Assembly (NCBI RefSeq): GCF_000012365.1 | Contig: NC_007651.1 | Coordinates: 2,728,001-2,792,000, forward strand | Length of the DNA: 64,000 bases | Source: Burkholderia thailandensis E264 | Lineage (GTDB): Bacteria; Pseudomonadota; Gammaproteobacteria; Burkholderiales; Burkholderiaceae | Reading direction: 5' to 3' | Shown here: positions 16,624 to 24,876 of the stretch, piece by piece | Position numbering within the stretch: position 1 is the first letter of the stretch | How the letters are laid out: the number at the start of each line of letters is the position of its first letter | Position numbers and translations under genes: made by a program | Notes under the pieces: generated by a model | Told to the model about the DNA's origin: nothing | Database searches by the model: none | Seen by the model: the letters and a program-made list of their open reading frames with translations, nothing else

Positions 16624-17048
16624 TGCGCGTTGCGCTCGGCATCGGCTGCCGCGCGGGACGGCCCGCCGACGCGATCGAGGCCGCGATCCGCGCGGCGCTC
16701 GCGCGTTTGCCGGGGGCGTCGTTCGCCGCTGTCGGCGTCGTCGCGACGCTCGACGCGAAAGCGCGCGAGCCCGGCCTCGTCGAATGCTGCGCGCGCCACG
16801 GCTGGCCGCTCGCGGCGTTCTCGCGCGACGAGATCGCCGCGCACCTCGCCCGGCTCGCCCGGCTCGCTCGCCTCGGCCGCGATGCGTCGCTCGCCGCGCG
16901 CGCGCCGCCGTGCGCGGCCGCACGCGCGCGCTTCGGCGTCGACGGCGTTTGCGAGCCGTGCGCGCTGCTCGCCGCGCCGAACGGCGCGCTCATCGTGCGC
17001 AAGCTCGCGCTCGACGGCGTGACGGCCGCGCTCGCCGGCCCGCTGTGA
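16620..17048 (+). CDS. cobE: CobE / CbiG C-terminal domain protein
   Basis: The product has 142 residues and consists of the small CobE/CbiG C-terminal domain. It opens with VALGIGCRAGRPADAIEAAI, has the SFAAVGVVATLDAKAREPGL helix-strand unit and ends with a C-terminal cysteine-containing segment. CobE is needed for normal cobalamin production in the aerobic pathway, although its exact step is not settled. The ATG at 16620, or the adjacent one at 16623, overlaps the stop of a 21-codon frame. It sits first under the plus-strand riboswitch. The rest of CbiG is fused to CobJ 13 kb away. Confidence 0.85.
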   Translation: MMRVALGIGCRAGRPADAIEAAIRAALARLPGASFAAVGVVATLDAKAREPGLVECCARHGWPLAAFSRDEIAAHLARLARLARLGRDASLAARAPPCAAARARFGVDGVCEPCALLAAPNGALIVRKLALDGVTAALAGPL

Positions 17049-17106
17049 CGCGCGCCTCGCGACGTCTTCCGATTCACGAACCCCACGACTCACAGGACTT
17101 CAGCCG

Positions 17107-17709
17107 ATGAAAACCGATTCCGAATCGCATCAACGCATGGCCGAGCGCCGCCGCGCGGGCCACGAGAAGAAACAGGCGGCCGCGACCGTCGAGAAGGGGC
17201 TGTTGATCGTCCATACCGGCAACGGCAAGGGCAAGAGCACGGCCGCGTTCGGGATGGCCGTGCGCATGCTCGGCCACGGCATGAAAACGGGCGTCGTGCA
17301 GTTCATCAAGGGCGCGCTGCACACGTCCGAGCGCGACTTTCTCGGCGCGCACGCGCAATGCGATTTCGTCACGATGGGCGACGGCTACACGTGGAACACG
17401 CAGAACCGCGACGCCGACATCGCGACCGCGCGCCGCGGCTGGGACGAGGCGCGCCGGATGATCGAAAGCGGCGATTACCGGATGGTGATCCTCGACGAGC
17501 TGAACACGGTGCTCAAGTACGACTACCTGCCGCTCGACGAAGTGCTCGCGACCCTCGCCGCGCGCGATCCGGCGCTGCACGTCGTCGTGACGGGGCGGCA
17601 CGCGCCCGACGCGCTCGTCGACGCGGCCGACCTCGTCACCGAGATGCGGCTCGTCAAGCATCCGTACAAGGAGCAAGGCGTGAAGGCGCAGCGCGGCGTG
17701 GAGTTCTGA
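17107..17709 (+). CDS. cobO: CobO, cob(I)alamin adenosyltransferase
   Basis: The 200-residue enzyme adenosylates the cobalt of cob(I)yrinic acid a,c-diamide. It shows the CobO/BtuR type P-loop HTGNGKGKSTAAFG, the GVVQFIKGA and VILDELN segments, and the terminal EQGVKAQRGVEF that is almost invariant in the family. The start at 17107 has AGGA upstream. It lies 58 bases after cobE and four bases before cobB. All three genes are expected to be repressed together by the upstream riboswitch. Confidence 0.96.
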   Translation: MKTDSESHQRMAERRRAGHEKKQAAATVEKGLLIVHTGNGKGKSTAAFGMAVRMLGHGMKTGVVQFIKGALHTSERDFLGAHAQCDFVTMGDGYTWNTQNRDADIATARRGWDEARRMIESGDYRMVILDELNTVLKYDYLPLDEVLATLAARDPALHVVVTGRHAPDALVDAADLVTEMRLVKHPYKEQGVKAQRGVEF

Positions 17710-17713
17710 CGCG

Positions 17714-19219
17714 ATGCCCGCCTGCCCCGCGCTCTTCGTCGCCGCCGCCGCGTCCGGCCAGGGCAAGACGTCGGTGACGGCGGCGCTCGCGCGCCATCAC
17801 CGGCGGCTCGGCCGGCGCGTGCGCGTGTTCAAGACCGGCCCGGATTTTCTCGATCCGATGCTGCTCGCGCGCGCGAGCGGCGCGAGCGTCTATTCGCTCG
17901 ATCTCGGGATGGTCGGCGAGCGCGGCTGCCGCGCGCTGCTTGCGCGCGCCGCGGCCGAAGCGGACGTGATCCTGATCGAAGGCGCGATGGGGCTCTTTGA
18001 CGGCACGCCGTCGAGCGCCGATCTCGCGCAGGCGTTCGGCGTGCCCGTCGCCGCGGTGATCGCCGCGCAATCGATGGCGCAGACCTTCGCCGCGCTCGCG
18101 TTCGGGCTCGTGCATTTCCGGCCCGGCGTGCCGTTTCACGGCGTGCTCGCGAACCGCGTCGGCTCCGAGCGCCATGCGCGGTTGCTGCGCAGCGCGCTGC
18201 CCGAGTCGATCCGCTGGCTCGGCCACCTGCCGCGCGATGCGCAGATCGCGCTGCCGGAGCGCCACCTCGGGCTGCACCAGCCGGACGACGTCGCCGATCT
18301 CGACGCGCGGCTCGACCGCGCGGCCGACGCGATCGCGCGCACCGCGCTCGCCGATCTGCCGCCCGTCGTCGAGTTCGCGCTCGGCGACGATGCGAATGTC
18401 GACGACCACGGCGGCGGAACGGTTGCGACGCTGGATGCCGCGCGCGGCCATCGTCGCGCGCCGTCGGCGGCAAGCGTGGCCGCAGACCGCGACGATGCCG
18501 CGGCGGCGATGCCCCCCGTCGACTCCGCCAACGAAGCGAATGCGGCGGCAAATCGCCCGGCGCACGGCGGCGGCGCGTCCGGCGCATCGGCCGGCGCGGC
18601 GCGCGCCGAACCGCCCCTTGCCGGCAGGCGGATCGCGATCGCGCGCGACGCGGCGTTCTCGTTCATCTATCCGGCGAACCTCGATCAGTTGGAAGCGCTC
18701 GGCGCCGAGCTCGCATTCTTCTCGCCGCTCGCCGACGAGCCAGTGCCCGACGGTTCCGCCGCGCTCTATCTGCCGGGCGGCTATCCGGAGCTGCATGCGG
18801 CGCGGCTCGCGGCGAACGCGACGGCCGCGCGCTCGATCGCCGCGCACGTCGCGGCGGGCCGGCGCGTCGTCGCCGAGTGCGGCGGGATGCTGTACCTGAG
18901 CGAAACGCTCACCGACGCCGACGGCGCGACGACGCCGATGCTCGGCCTCGTGCCCGGCCACGCGACGATGCAGCGGCGCTTCGCCGCGCTCGGCATGCAG
19001 ACCCTCGCGACGCGCTTCGGCGCGATGACCGGCCACACGTTCCACTATTCGCGCTTCGCGACGCCGCTCGCGCCCGTCGCCGCCGCGACGCGGCCGGACG
19101 ACGGCGCGGCGGGCGAAGCGGTGTATCGGCACGGGCCGATCGTCGCGACGTATCTGCACGCGTACTGGCCGTCGAATCCGCGTGCGGCGGCCGCGCTTTT
19201 CGCGCTCGACGCGCTGTAG
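17714..19219 (+). CDS. cobB: CobB/CbiA, cobyrinic acid a,c-diamide synthase
   Basis: This ATP- and glutamine-dependent enzyme amidates carboxylates a and c of (hydrogeno)cobyrinic acid; in the aerobic route the substrate is hydrogenobyrinate. The N-terminal half is a dethiobiotin-synthetase-like ATPase (SGQGKTSVTAAL, FKTGPDFLDP, LIEGAMGLFDG). The C-terminal half is a triad glutamine amidotransferase (LYLPGGYPELHA, VAECGGMLYLSE with the catalytic cysteine near residue 389, HTFHYS). A low-complexity insert of about 60 residues, rich in Ala and Asp, separates the halves. The total of 501 residues is a little longer than usual because of it. Confidence 0.94.
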   Translation: MPACPALFVAAAASGQGKTSVTAALARHHRRLGRRVRVFKTGPDFLDPMLLARASGASVYSLDLGMVGERGCRALLARAAAEADVILIEGAMGLFDGTPSSADLAQAFGVPVAAVIAAQSMAQTFAALAFGLVHFRPGVPFHGVLANRVGSERHARLLRSALPESIRWLGHLPRDAQIALPERHLGLHQPDDVADLDARLDRAADAIARTALADLPPVVEFALGDDANVDDHGGGTVATLDAARGHRRAPSAASVAADRDDAAAAMPPVDSANEANAAANRPAHGGGASGASAGAARAEPPLAGRRIAIARDAAFSFIYPANLDQLEALGAELAFFSPLADEPVPDGSAALYLPGGYPELHAARLAANATAARSIAAHVAAGRRVVAECGGMLYLSETLTDADGATTPMLGLVPGHATMQRRFAALGMQTLATRFGAMTGHTFHYSRFATPLAPVAAATRPDDGAAGEAVYRHGPIVATYLHAYWPSNPRAAAALFALDAL

Positions 19220-19429
19220 CCCCCGCGCGACCGCCTCGAAGGCACGGGTGTAATTCCGTGTAATGGCGCATCGATTCGCGCCTTCCTAGCATGGTCATAT
19301 CGTCGGCACGCATCGCCGGCGACAGCGAGCACGGGGCGGCATTCGCCAGGATGGCGATCGCGAATCACCCATCGCGCCGCGCGATGCTCGACGGAAAATC
19401 GGATACTTCACATCGGAACGAGGTGGATC

Positions 19430-20002
19430 ATGGTCACGGTCAATTCGAGAGTCGACAGCGCGCGCGCGTCGAGTCACATCACAATCAACGTCATGACGGT
19501 GATAGACGTCGCCGCGATCATCGACGAGCTCAAGGCGCAAGAGAAAAAGCTTGGGCAAACGCCGGACACGGCAACGTCGATCGGCCACAAGTACATCTAC
19601 ATGTCGTCCGACGACCCGCGCGGCTGGAGCGTCGGCAACGATCCCGGCAACATCACGCTCAACGCTCACGTCGGCGACACGCTGTCGTTCTTCTGCGCGA
19701 GCACGAGCGACAATTCCGAATATGCCGCCTTCATCTACAGGTTGACGGGCGGCGATCCGCATCTCGATCCTTCCCACGTGGAGGTGATCAAGCTCCAGAA
19801 CGCGGCGCAGCCGACCCCGTCCAACGGCTATCCGTTCACGACCGCGCCGGTGGCCTTTTCGAGTTGCGACGCGAAGGTGGCCCAGCAAGGACAGGCCAAG
19901 AACTTCTACGTGTGGGCCGCGCTGTTTACGCTCGACGACAGCGGCGAAAAGCAGGTGCTCGCCGGGTATGTCAAGTGGGACCCGACGGTCAACGTCGCCT
20001 GA
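19430..20002 (+). CDS. aidA: AidA/PixA inclusion-body family protein
   Basis: The 190-residue cytoplasmic protein matches the AidA/PixA family in its ordered segments: INVMTVIDVAAII near the start, YIYMSSDDPRGW, GDTLSFFCASTSDNSEYAAFIY, and NFYVWAALFTLDD near the end. AidA proteins in Burkholderia are known as quorum-sensing-regulated proteins; PixA forms intracellular inclusions in Xenorhabdus. The biochemical role is unknown. ATG 19430 has a GAGGTGG ribosome site. The gene stands alone, convergent with the siderophore operon. Whether it responds to a LuxR-type regulator here cannot be seen; no clear lux box was found in the 210 bases upstream. Confidence 0.85.
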   Translation: MVTVNSRVDSARASSHITINVMTVIDVAAIIDELKAQEKKLGQTPDTATSIGHKYIYMSSDDPRGWSVGNDPGNITLNAHVGDTLSFFCASTSDNSEYAAFIYRLTGGDPHLDPSHVEVIKLQNAAQPTPSNGYPFTTAPVAFSSCDAKVAQQGQAKNFYVWAALFTLDDSGEKQVLAGYVKWDPTVNVA

Positions 20003-20129
20003 GCCGTCATCCGCGCGTTCGCCGCGCCATCGTGCGGACGGATTCCCGTGAAGCGGGCGGGCCGCACCCGCGGCGCGCCCGTGCGCGTCTCGCGCGCGGG
20101 CGCCGGACAGGTCGCCGCCCCGCCCGCGC

Positions 20130-20969
20130 TCACGCCACGCGCGCGTCGAGCCCCGCCATGATCGCGAGCCCTTCGTGCAGCGCCGGAAACAGGCTGCGGT
20201 TGAAGTTGTTCCAGCGCAGCTCGAGGATCGTGTCGTCCGGGTCGATCTCGGTGTTCAGCACGTCGTGGATCACCTCGCCGGAATCGACGCCGTTGTCGAC
20301 GTAATGGAACGACGCGCCCGTCATCCGCAGCGGCTCGACCGGCACGGTCCGCATTGTCGTCCAGTCGACGACCTTCTGCCCGCGCGCGCCGAACAGCGCG
20401 TCGAGCGTCGCGTACGCGCCGCGCCGCTCGTACGGCGACTCCGCGCGCGTGATGCCCGGATGAATGTTGACGATGCGCCGGCAATACGGCGCGCCCGGGC
20501 GCACGAGCTCGTCGAGGATCACGAGCAGCCCGTCGAGCACGACGAGATCGGCGCCGAGCGCGTCGAGCGCCTCGCGCAGGCGCGCCTCGAACGCGCGCTT
20601 GCCCGCCGGGCGCGCGGGCGACGCGAGCGGCTCGCGCCGGTACTCGGACGGAATCGCGAGCAGCAGATCGTTGACGAGCCGGCCCTGCACGCGCAGCTCG
20701 GGCGGATAGAACCAGCGCTTGCCGGGCTCGTATGCGAAGCCGTACTCGGCGAGCTTCTCGCGGTCGAGCGGCGAGCCCGCGTCGTCGTCGTAGATCACGC
20801 GCTCGAGCGAGTACGCTTCGCCGAGCTCGGTGTCGTTCAATGCGTCGACGAGCGATTCGAGCACCGACTTCATGTAGCGCGCGCCGCCCTTGTAGTCCAC
20901 CTGCTGCCCCGCCTTGTCGGCGGCGGCGTTTCTCAGCGACCAGATGTAGACGAGTTTCTTCCTTGCCAT
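20130..20969 (-). CDS. mbaF: N5-hydroxyornithine formyltransferase for the siderophore
   Basis: The 279-residue enzyme belongs to the formyltransferase family. It carries the NIHPGITR motif and a downstream DNGVDSGEVIHD segment, with the family's Asn, His and Asp catalytic residues. It resembles PvdF of pyoverdine synthesis and should formylate N5-hydroxyornithine, producing the hydroxamate iron ligand. It is the last gene of the mbaI operon, 64 bases after the receptor gene. The name follows the malleobactin literature as I recall it. Confidence 0.88.
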   Translation of the reverse strand: MARKKLVYIWSLRNAAADKAGQQVDYKGGARYMKSVLESLVDALNDTELGEAYSLERVIYDDDAGSPLDREKLAEYGFAYEPGKRWFYPPELRVQGRLVNDLLLAIPSEYRREPLASPARPAGKRAFEARLREALDALGADLVVLDGLLVILDELVRPGAPYCRRIVNIHPGITRAESPYERRGAYATLDALFGARGQKVVDWTTMRTVPVEPLRMTGASFHYVDNGVDSGEVIHDVLNTEIDPDDTILELRWNNFNRSLFPALHEGLAIMAGLDARVA

Positions 20970-21033
20970 CGCGGTGTTGTCCTCTCGTTCGGGCGGCGCG
21001 CGGCCGCGCCGCCCATGGGATGATGAAACGCGC

Positions 21034-23250
21034 TTACCAGTTGTATTTCGCCGTCGCGATCACGGTGCGCTGGTTGCCGTACATGCACACCGAATCCGAC
21101 TGGCAGCCGGCCACGTAGCGGCGGTTGAACAGGTTCGTCGCATTGAGCGCGAAGCGCCAGTTGCGCAGCTCGTAGTGCAGCGCCGCGTCGAACAGCGTGT
21201 AGCTCGGCACCGTCAGCGAGTTGTCGGCGGCGCCCGCCGCCGCGCTCATGTAGCGCACGCCCGCGCCGACGCCGAAGCCCGTGAGCGGCCCGTTGCGCCA
21301 CGTCCAGTCGGCCCACAGCGACGCGATCTGGCGCGGGCGCGGCACGTCGACGGGCCACTTGTTCAGCGTGTTGTCATTCGCCTGCACGTTCTTCACGTCC
21401 TGATAGACGTACGCGGCGATCACCGACAGCTCGCGCGACAGGTTGCCCACCGCGCTCAGCTCGACGCCGCGCGAGCGCACCTCGCCCACCTGCACGAACG
21501 TGCTGCTCGTCGGATCGTTCGGATTGCTCATCGCGACGTTCGTCTGGTTGATCTGGTAGACGGCCGCGTTCAGCATCAGGTTCTTGCCCGGCGGCTGCCA
21601 GCGCAGGCCAGCCTCGATCTGGCGGCCCTTGGTCGGCGTCGCGAGCCCGCCGCCCGCGAGCTTCACGCCGATCTGCGGATTGAACGACGTCGAATAGCTG
21701 AGGTACGGCGCGAGGCCGTAATCGCCGAGATAGGTCAGGCCGACGCGCCCGCTGAACGCGTGGTCGTTCTGCTTGAAGCTCGCCGAGTTCGCGATGTCGT
21801 CCTGCGACGTGCGCGTCCAGTCCTGCCGGCCGCCGAGCGTGAGCACCCAGCGCTGCCACTTGATCTGGTCCTGCACGTACAGGCCGAAGGCGTTGAGCGT
21901 CGTCTTCGTGTCGGTGCGCGGGTACGCGTTCGGCCCGCTGAAGATGTCGGCCGGAATCGGCGTGTAGACGGGCCGGTACAGGTTCAGGCCGGGCCCCTTC
22001 GCGAGCCATTCGCTGTCGGTCGTCGTCTGCCGGTTGTAGTCGAAGCCGAACAGCAGTGTGTGGCTCAACGGGCCTGTCGTGAATTTCGCCTGCGCCTGGT
22101 TGTCGACGTCGAAGCGGCTGTAGTTGAACTGGAACAGGCCCGCGTAGCGCGTCATCGTCGCCATCGTCGGGTCCGCGCCGTCGAGGCCGCCGCCGTAGAC
22201 GGACGCGTCGTCGAGCGCCAGGTGCATCCAGCGCACGTTCTGCCGGAACGTCCACACCGGGTTCAGCTTGTGCTCGAACTGATAGCCGATCGACCATTGC
22301 TTCTTGCGGTAGTGGTCGAAGTTCGCATCGGCCGTGTACAGGTCGTCCGAGATCATGCCGTTCGGATTCGGCAGCACGGTGCCGCGCGACGGCAGGAAGT
22401 TGCTCGACGTGTCGCCCCAGTCCTGCAGGTACGTCGCGGCGAGCGTGAGCGACGTGTTTGCGTTCGGCTGCCACTTGAGCGACGGCGCGAACGACACGCG
22501 CTGGTCGGCGAGCGGCCCCGTCTGCGCGTTGCCGTCGCGGCCGACGCCGACGATCCGGTACGACAGCGTGCCATCCTTGTCGATCTTGTCGCCGATATCG
22601 AACATCAGCTGCTTGCGCGCGTAGTTGCCCACCTGCACGCCGACCTCGCGAATGCGCTCGCCGTTCGCGAGCTTGCTCTGCACGTCGACGATCGCGCCCG
22701 GGTCGCCCTGCCCGTACAGCACCGACGTCGGGCCGCGCAGCACGGCGATGCTGTCGATCATGTACGGATCGACGCGCCAGCTCGACAGGTTGATCGTGTT
22801 CGGCACCTGCAGCCCGTCGACGAACACGGTCGGCGTGAAGCCGCGCAGCGCCGCGTACCAGTCCGAGCGGTTGTCCGATCCGTAGGTCGAGAAGCCCGGG
22901 ATGTAGCGGAACGCCTGATTGATGTCGGTCGCGCCCGTCGCCTCGATCTGCTGCGCGGTGACGATGTTGATCGTCTGCGGGATCTCGACGATCGGCGTAT
23001 CGGTCTTCGTGCCCGTGGTGCTGCGCCGCGCGACGAGGCCGACGCTCGCGTCGCGCTCCGCCCCCGCCGACACCGAGATCGCGGGCAACGTGCCGCCCGC
23101 CGCAGTGTCCCCATTCACCTGACTGCCCGGCTGCCGCGCGTCTGCCCCCGGCCGCACCGCCTGTGCCTGCGCATGACTCGCCGCCGCGCAGAACGCCACG
23201 CCTGCCGCGGCCGCGATCGCACGCACGCGCGTGCTGGTTGCCCACTCCAT
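21034..23250 (-). CDS. fmtA: TonB-dependent ferric siderophore receptor
   Basis: This outer-membrane receptor has 738 residues. The signal peptide runs to about residue 31 (VAFCAAASHAQAQA). The plug domain follows (TPIVEIPQTINIVTAQQI, YGSDNRSDWYAALRGF, VLRGPTSVLYGQGDPGAIVD). The beta-barrel ends in the C-terminal aromatic residue YNW. It matches the receptor position and type of ornibactin OrbA and malleobactin FmtA. An in-frame TTG lies five codons upstream; ATG 23250 was preferred. It lies between the hydroxylase and formyltransferase genes of the biosynthetic operon, as in related clusters. Confidence 0.92.
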   Translation of the reverse strand: MEWATSTRVRAIAAAAGVAFCAAASHAQAQAVRPGADARQPGSQVNGDTAAGGTLPAISVSAGAERDASVGLVARRSTTGTKTDTPIVEIPQTINIVTAQQIEATGATDINQAFRYIPGFSTYGSDNRSDWYAALRGFTPTVFVDGLQVPNTINLSSWRVDPYMIDSIAVLRGPTSVLYGQGDPGAIVDVQSKLANGERIREVGVQVGNYARKQLMFDIGDKIDKDGTLSYRIVGVGRDGNAQTGPLADQRVSFAPSLKWQPNANTSLTLAATYLQDWGDTSSNFLPSRGTVLPNPNGMISDDLYTADANFDHYRKKQWSIGYQFEHKLNPVWTFRQNVRWMHLALDDASVYGGGLDGADPTMATMTRYAGLFQFNYSRFDVDNQAQAKFTTGPLSHTLLFGFDYNRQTTTDSEWLAKGPGLNLYRPVYTPIPADIFSGPNAYPRTDTKTTLNAFGLYVQDQIKWQRWVLTLGGRQDWTRTSQDDIANSASFKQNDHAFSGRVGLTYLGDYGLAPYLSYSTSFNPQIGVKLAGGGLATPTKGRQIEAGLRWQPPGKNLMLNAAVYQINQTNVAMSNPNDPTSSTFVQVGEVRSRGVELSAVGNLSRELSVIAAYVYQDVKNVQANDNTLNKWPVDVPRPRQIASLWADWTWRNGPLTGFGVGAGVRYMSAAAGAADNSLTVPSYTLFDAALHYELRNWRFALNATNLFNRRYVAGCQSDSVCMYGNQRTVIATAKYNW

Positions 23251-23296
23251 CTTCCGTTGCTCCAAGTTGCAAAGCGGCCGCGAGGCCGCACCTTCA

Positions 23297-24733
23297 TCAA
23301 AGAGCGATGGCCAGCCGGCCGTCGCTCACCCCGTTGTTATCGTGTCGTGCTCGCGCGCGGCCTTCGGGCCGGGCGGCATCTTCGTGTTCGGCCGCGCCGA
23401 TTCCGTCCGCGAGCGACGCGGCGATTTCGTCCGCGCGGCGCGCGAGCACCGACAGCAGCGTGTCGGACAACCCGTGGCTGTCCTCGCAGCAGCCTTGCAG
23501 ATAAATCCTCGGCTTGAAGTGCGCGGGCGTCGCGAGCCGGTAGTCGCGCGCGACGTCGCCCGCCGCGAGCGCGTCGCCCAGATGCGGCGCAAGCCCTTCG
23601 AGGAGCGGCAGATGCGTGTCGCGGCGGTAGCCGGTCGCGAGCACGAGCGCATCGAAGCGCTCGGTGCGCGCGTCGCCCGTCAGGCGGTCGCGCAACGCAA
23701 GCTCGACCTGCCCGTGCGCCGTGCGCGCGGCCGACTCGATCGCGGTGTTCGCGAGCAGCCGGTGGCGCGGCGCGCCGTCCGACGCGCCGGATACGCGCTG
23801 CAGATAGAGCATTTCGTAGATCTGCTCGATGAGCGGCCGGTCGACCACCGCGTAGTTCGTGTCGCGAAAGCGCTCGATGAGCGAGCGCCGGCCGTTCGCC
23901 GGCTGCGCGTAGACGACGTCGGTGAACGCCGGATTGAAGATCTCGTTGACGAACGGGCTGTCGTCCGCGGGCTTGAGCGCGCCCGAGCGGATCACGAGGC
24001 TTGCCTCGACGTGCGGGAAGCGCCGCGCGAGATCGATGAACACCTCGGCCGCGCTCTGCCCCGCGCCGATCACCGCGACGCGCTTTTTCACGCCGGCATC
24101 CGGCATACGGGCATCCGGCGTACGGGTTCCCGGCGCGCCGACCAGCCGCTCGATCGACGTCAGGTAGTTCGACGAATGGGCGACGCACTCCGGCCCGAGC
24201 GCGGCGAACGCGTCCGGCACGCTCGGCGCGCCGCCGACGCCCACCGACAGCGCGCGCGCGACGCGGTGCCGCTCGCGCCCGTCGGCGCCCTTCGAGAACA
24301 CGCGCAGCGCGTCGATCTCGCCGCGCGCGCCCGACGCCGCGACGGGCTCGATCGCCGTCACCGTCTCGCCGTAGTGAACGTGCTCGTCGAACGCGTTCGC
24401 GACCCAGCTCAGGTAGTCATGAAATTCGACGCGCGTCGGGTAGAAGTTCTTCAGGTTGACGAATTCGCTCAGGCGCCCGTGCTCGTACAGGTAGTTAACG
24501 AACGTGAAGCGGCTCTTCGGATCGCGCAGCGTGACGAGATCCTTCAGGAAGGAAATCTGCATCCGGCAGTCGTCGAGCAGCATCCCGCGGTGCCAGCCGA
24601 ATGCCGGCTGGCGCTCGACATAGCACTGCGTGAACGCGGGCGTGCCGCGTGCTTCCGCGAGGCGCACGGCGAGCGCGAGGTTCGACGGTCCGAAGCCGAC
24701 GCCGATCAGGTCGAATACGGTATCTCTCTGCAT
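23297..24733 (-). CDS. pvdA: L-ornithine N5-monooxygenase
   Basis: This flavin- and NADPH-dependent enzyme hydroxylates ornithine at N5, the first step towards both hydroxamates of the siderophore. The 478 residues include the FAD-binding loop GVGFGPSNLALAVRL and the substrate-side text WHRGMLLDDCRMQISFLKDL. They also include the NADPH loop VIGAGQSAAEVFIDL and the family's C-terminal ATGY. The gene is called pvdA in ornibactin clusters; I recall mbaA for it in malleobactin work. ATG 24733 gives the natural N-terminus. The 143-base gap before it holds no acyltransferase gene, unlike ornibactin clusters. Confidence 0.93.
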   Translation of the reverse strand: MQRDTVFDLIGVGFGPSNLALAVRLAEARGTPAFTQCYVERQPAFGWHRGMLLDDCRMQISFLKDLVTLRDPKSRFTFVNYLYEHGRLSEFVNLKNFYPTRVEFHDYLSWVANAFDEHVHYGETVTAIEPVAASGARGEIDALRVFSKGADGRERHRVARALSVGVGGAPSVPDAFAALGPECVAHSSNYLTSIERLVGAPGTRTPDARMPDAGVKKRVAVIGAGQSAAEVFIDLARRFPHVEASLVIRSGALKPADDSPFVNEIFNPAFTDVVYAQPANGRRSLIERFRDTNYAVVDRPLIEQIYEMLYLQRVSGASDGAPRHRLLANTAIESAARTAHGQVELALRDRLTGDARTERFDALVLATGYRRDTHLPLLEGLAPHLGDALAAGDVARDYRLATPAHFKPRIYLQGCCEDSHGLSDTLLSVLARRADEIAASLADGIGAAEHEDAARPEGRARARHDNNGVSDGRLAIAL

Positions 24734-24876
24734 GTCTCTGATTCCCTTAACGGTGTGGCCGGCGCGCGAACGGCGCCGGCCGGACAAAAACGTGATGCGG
24801 ATCGCGCGCATCGTCGAGGCCGCCTATGCGGCGATTGCGGCCGCTGCGCTCCAGGCGCGGCTGCGGCGGGCGGCGC

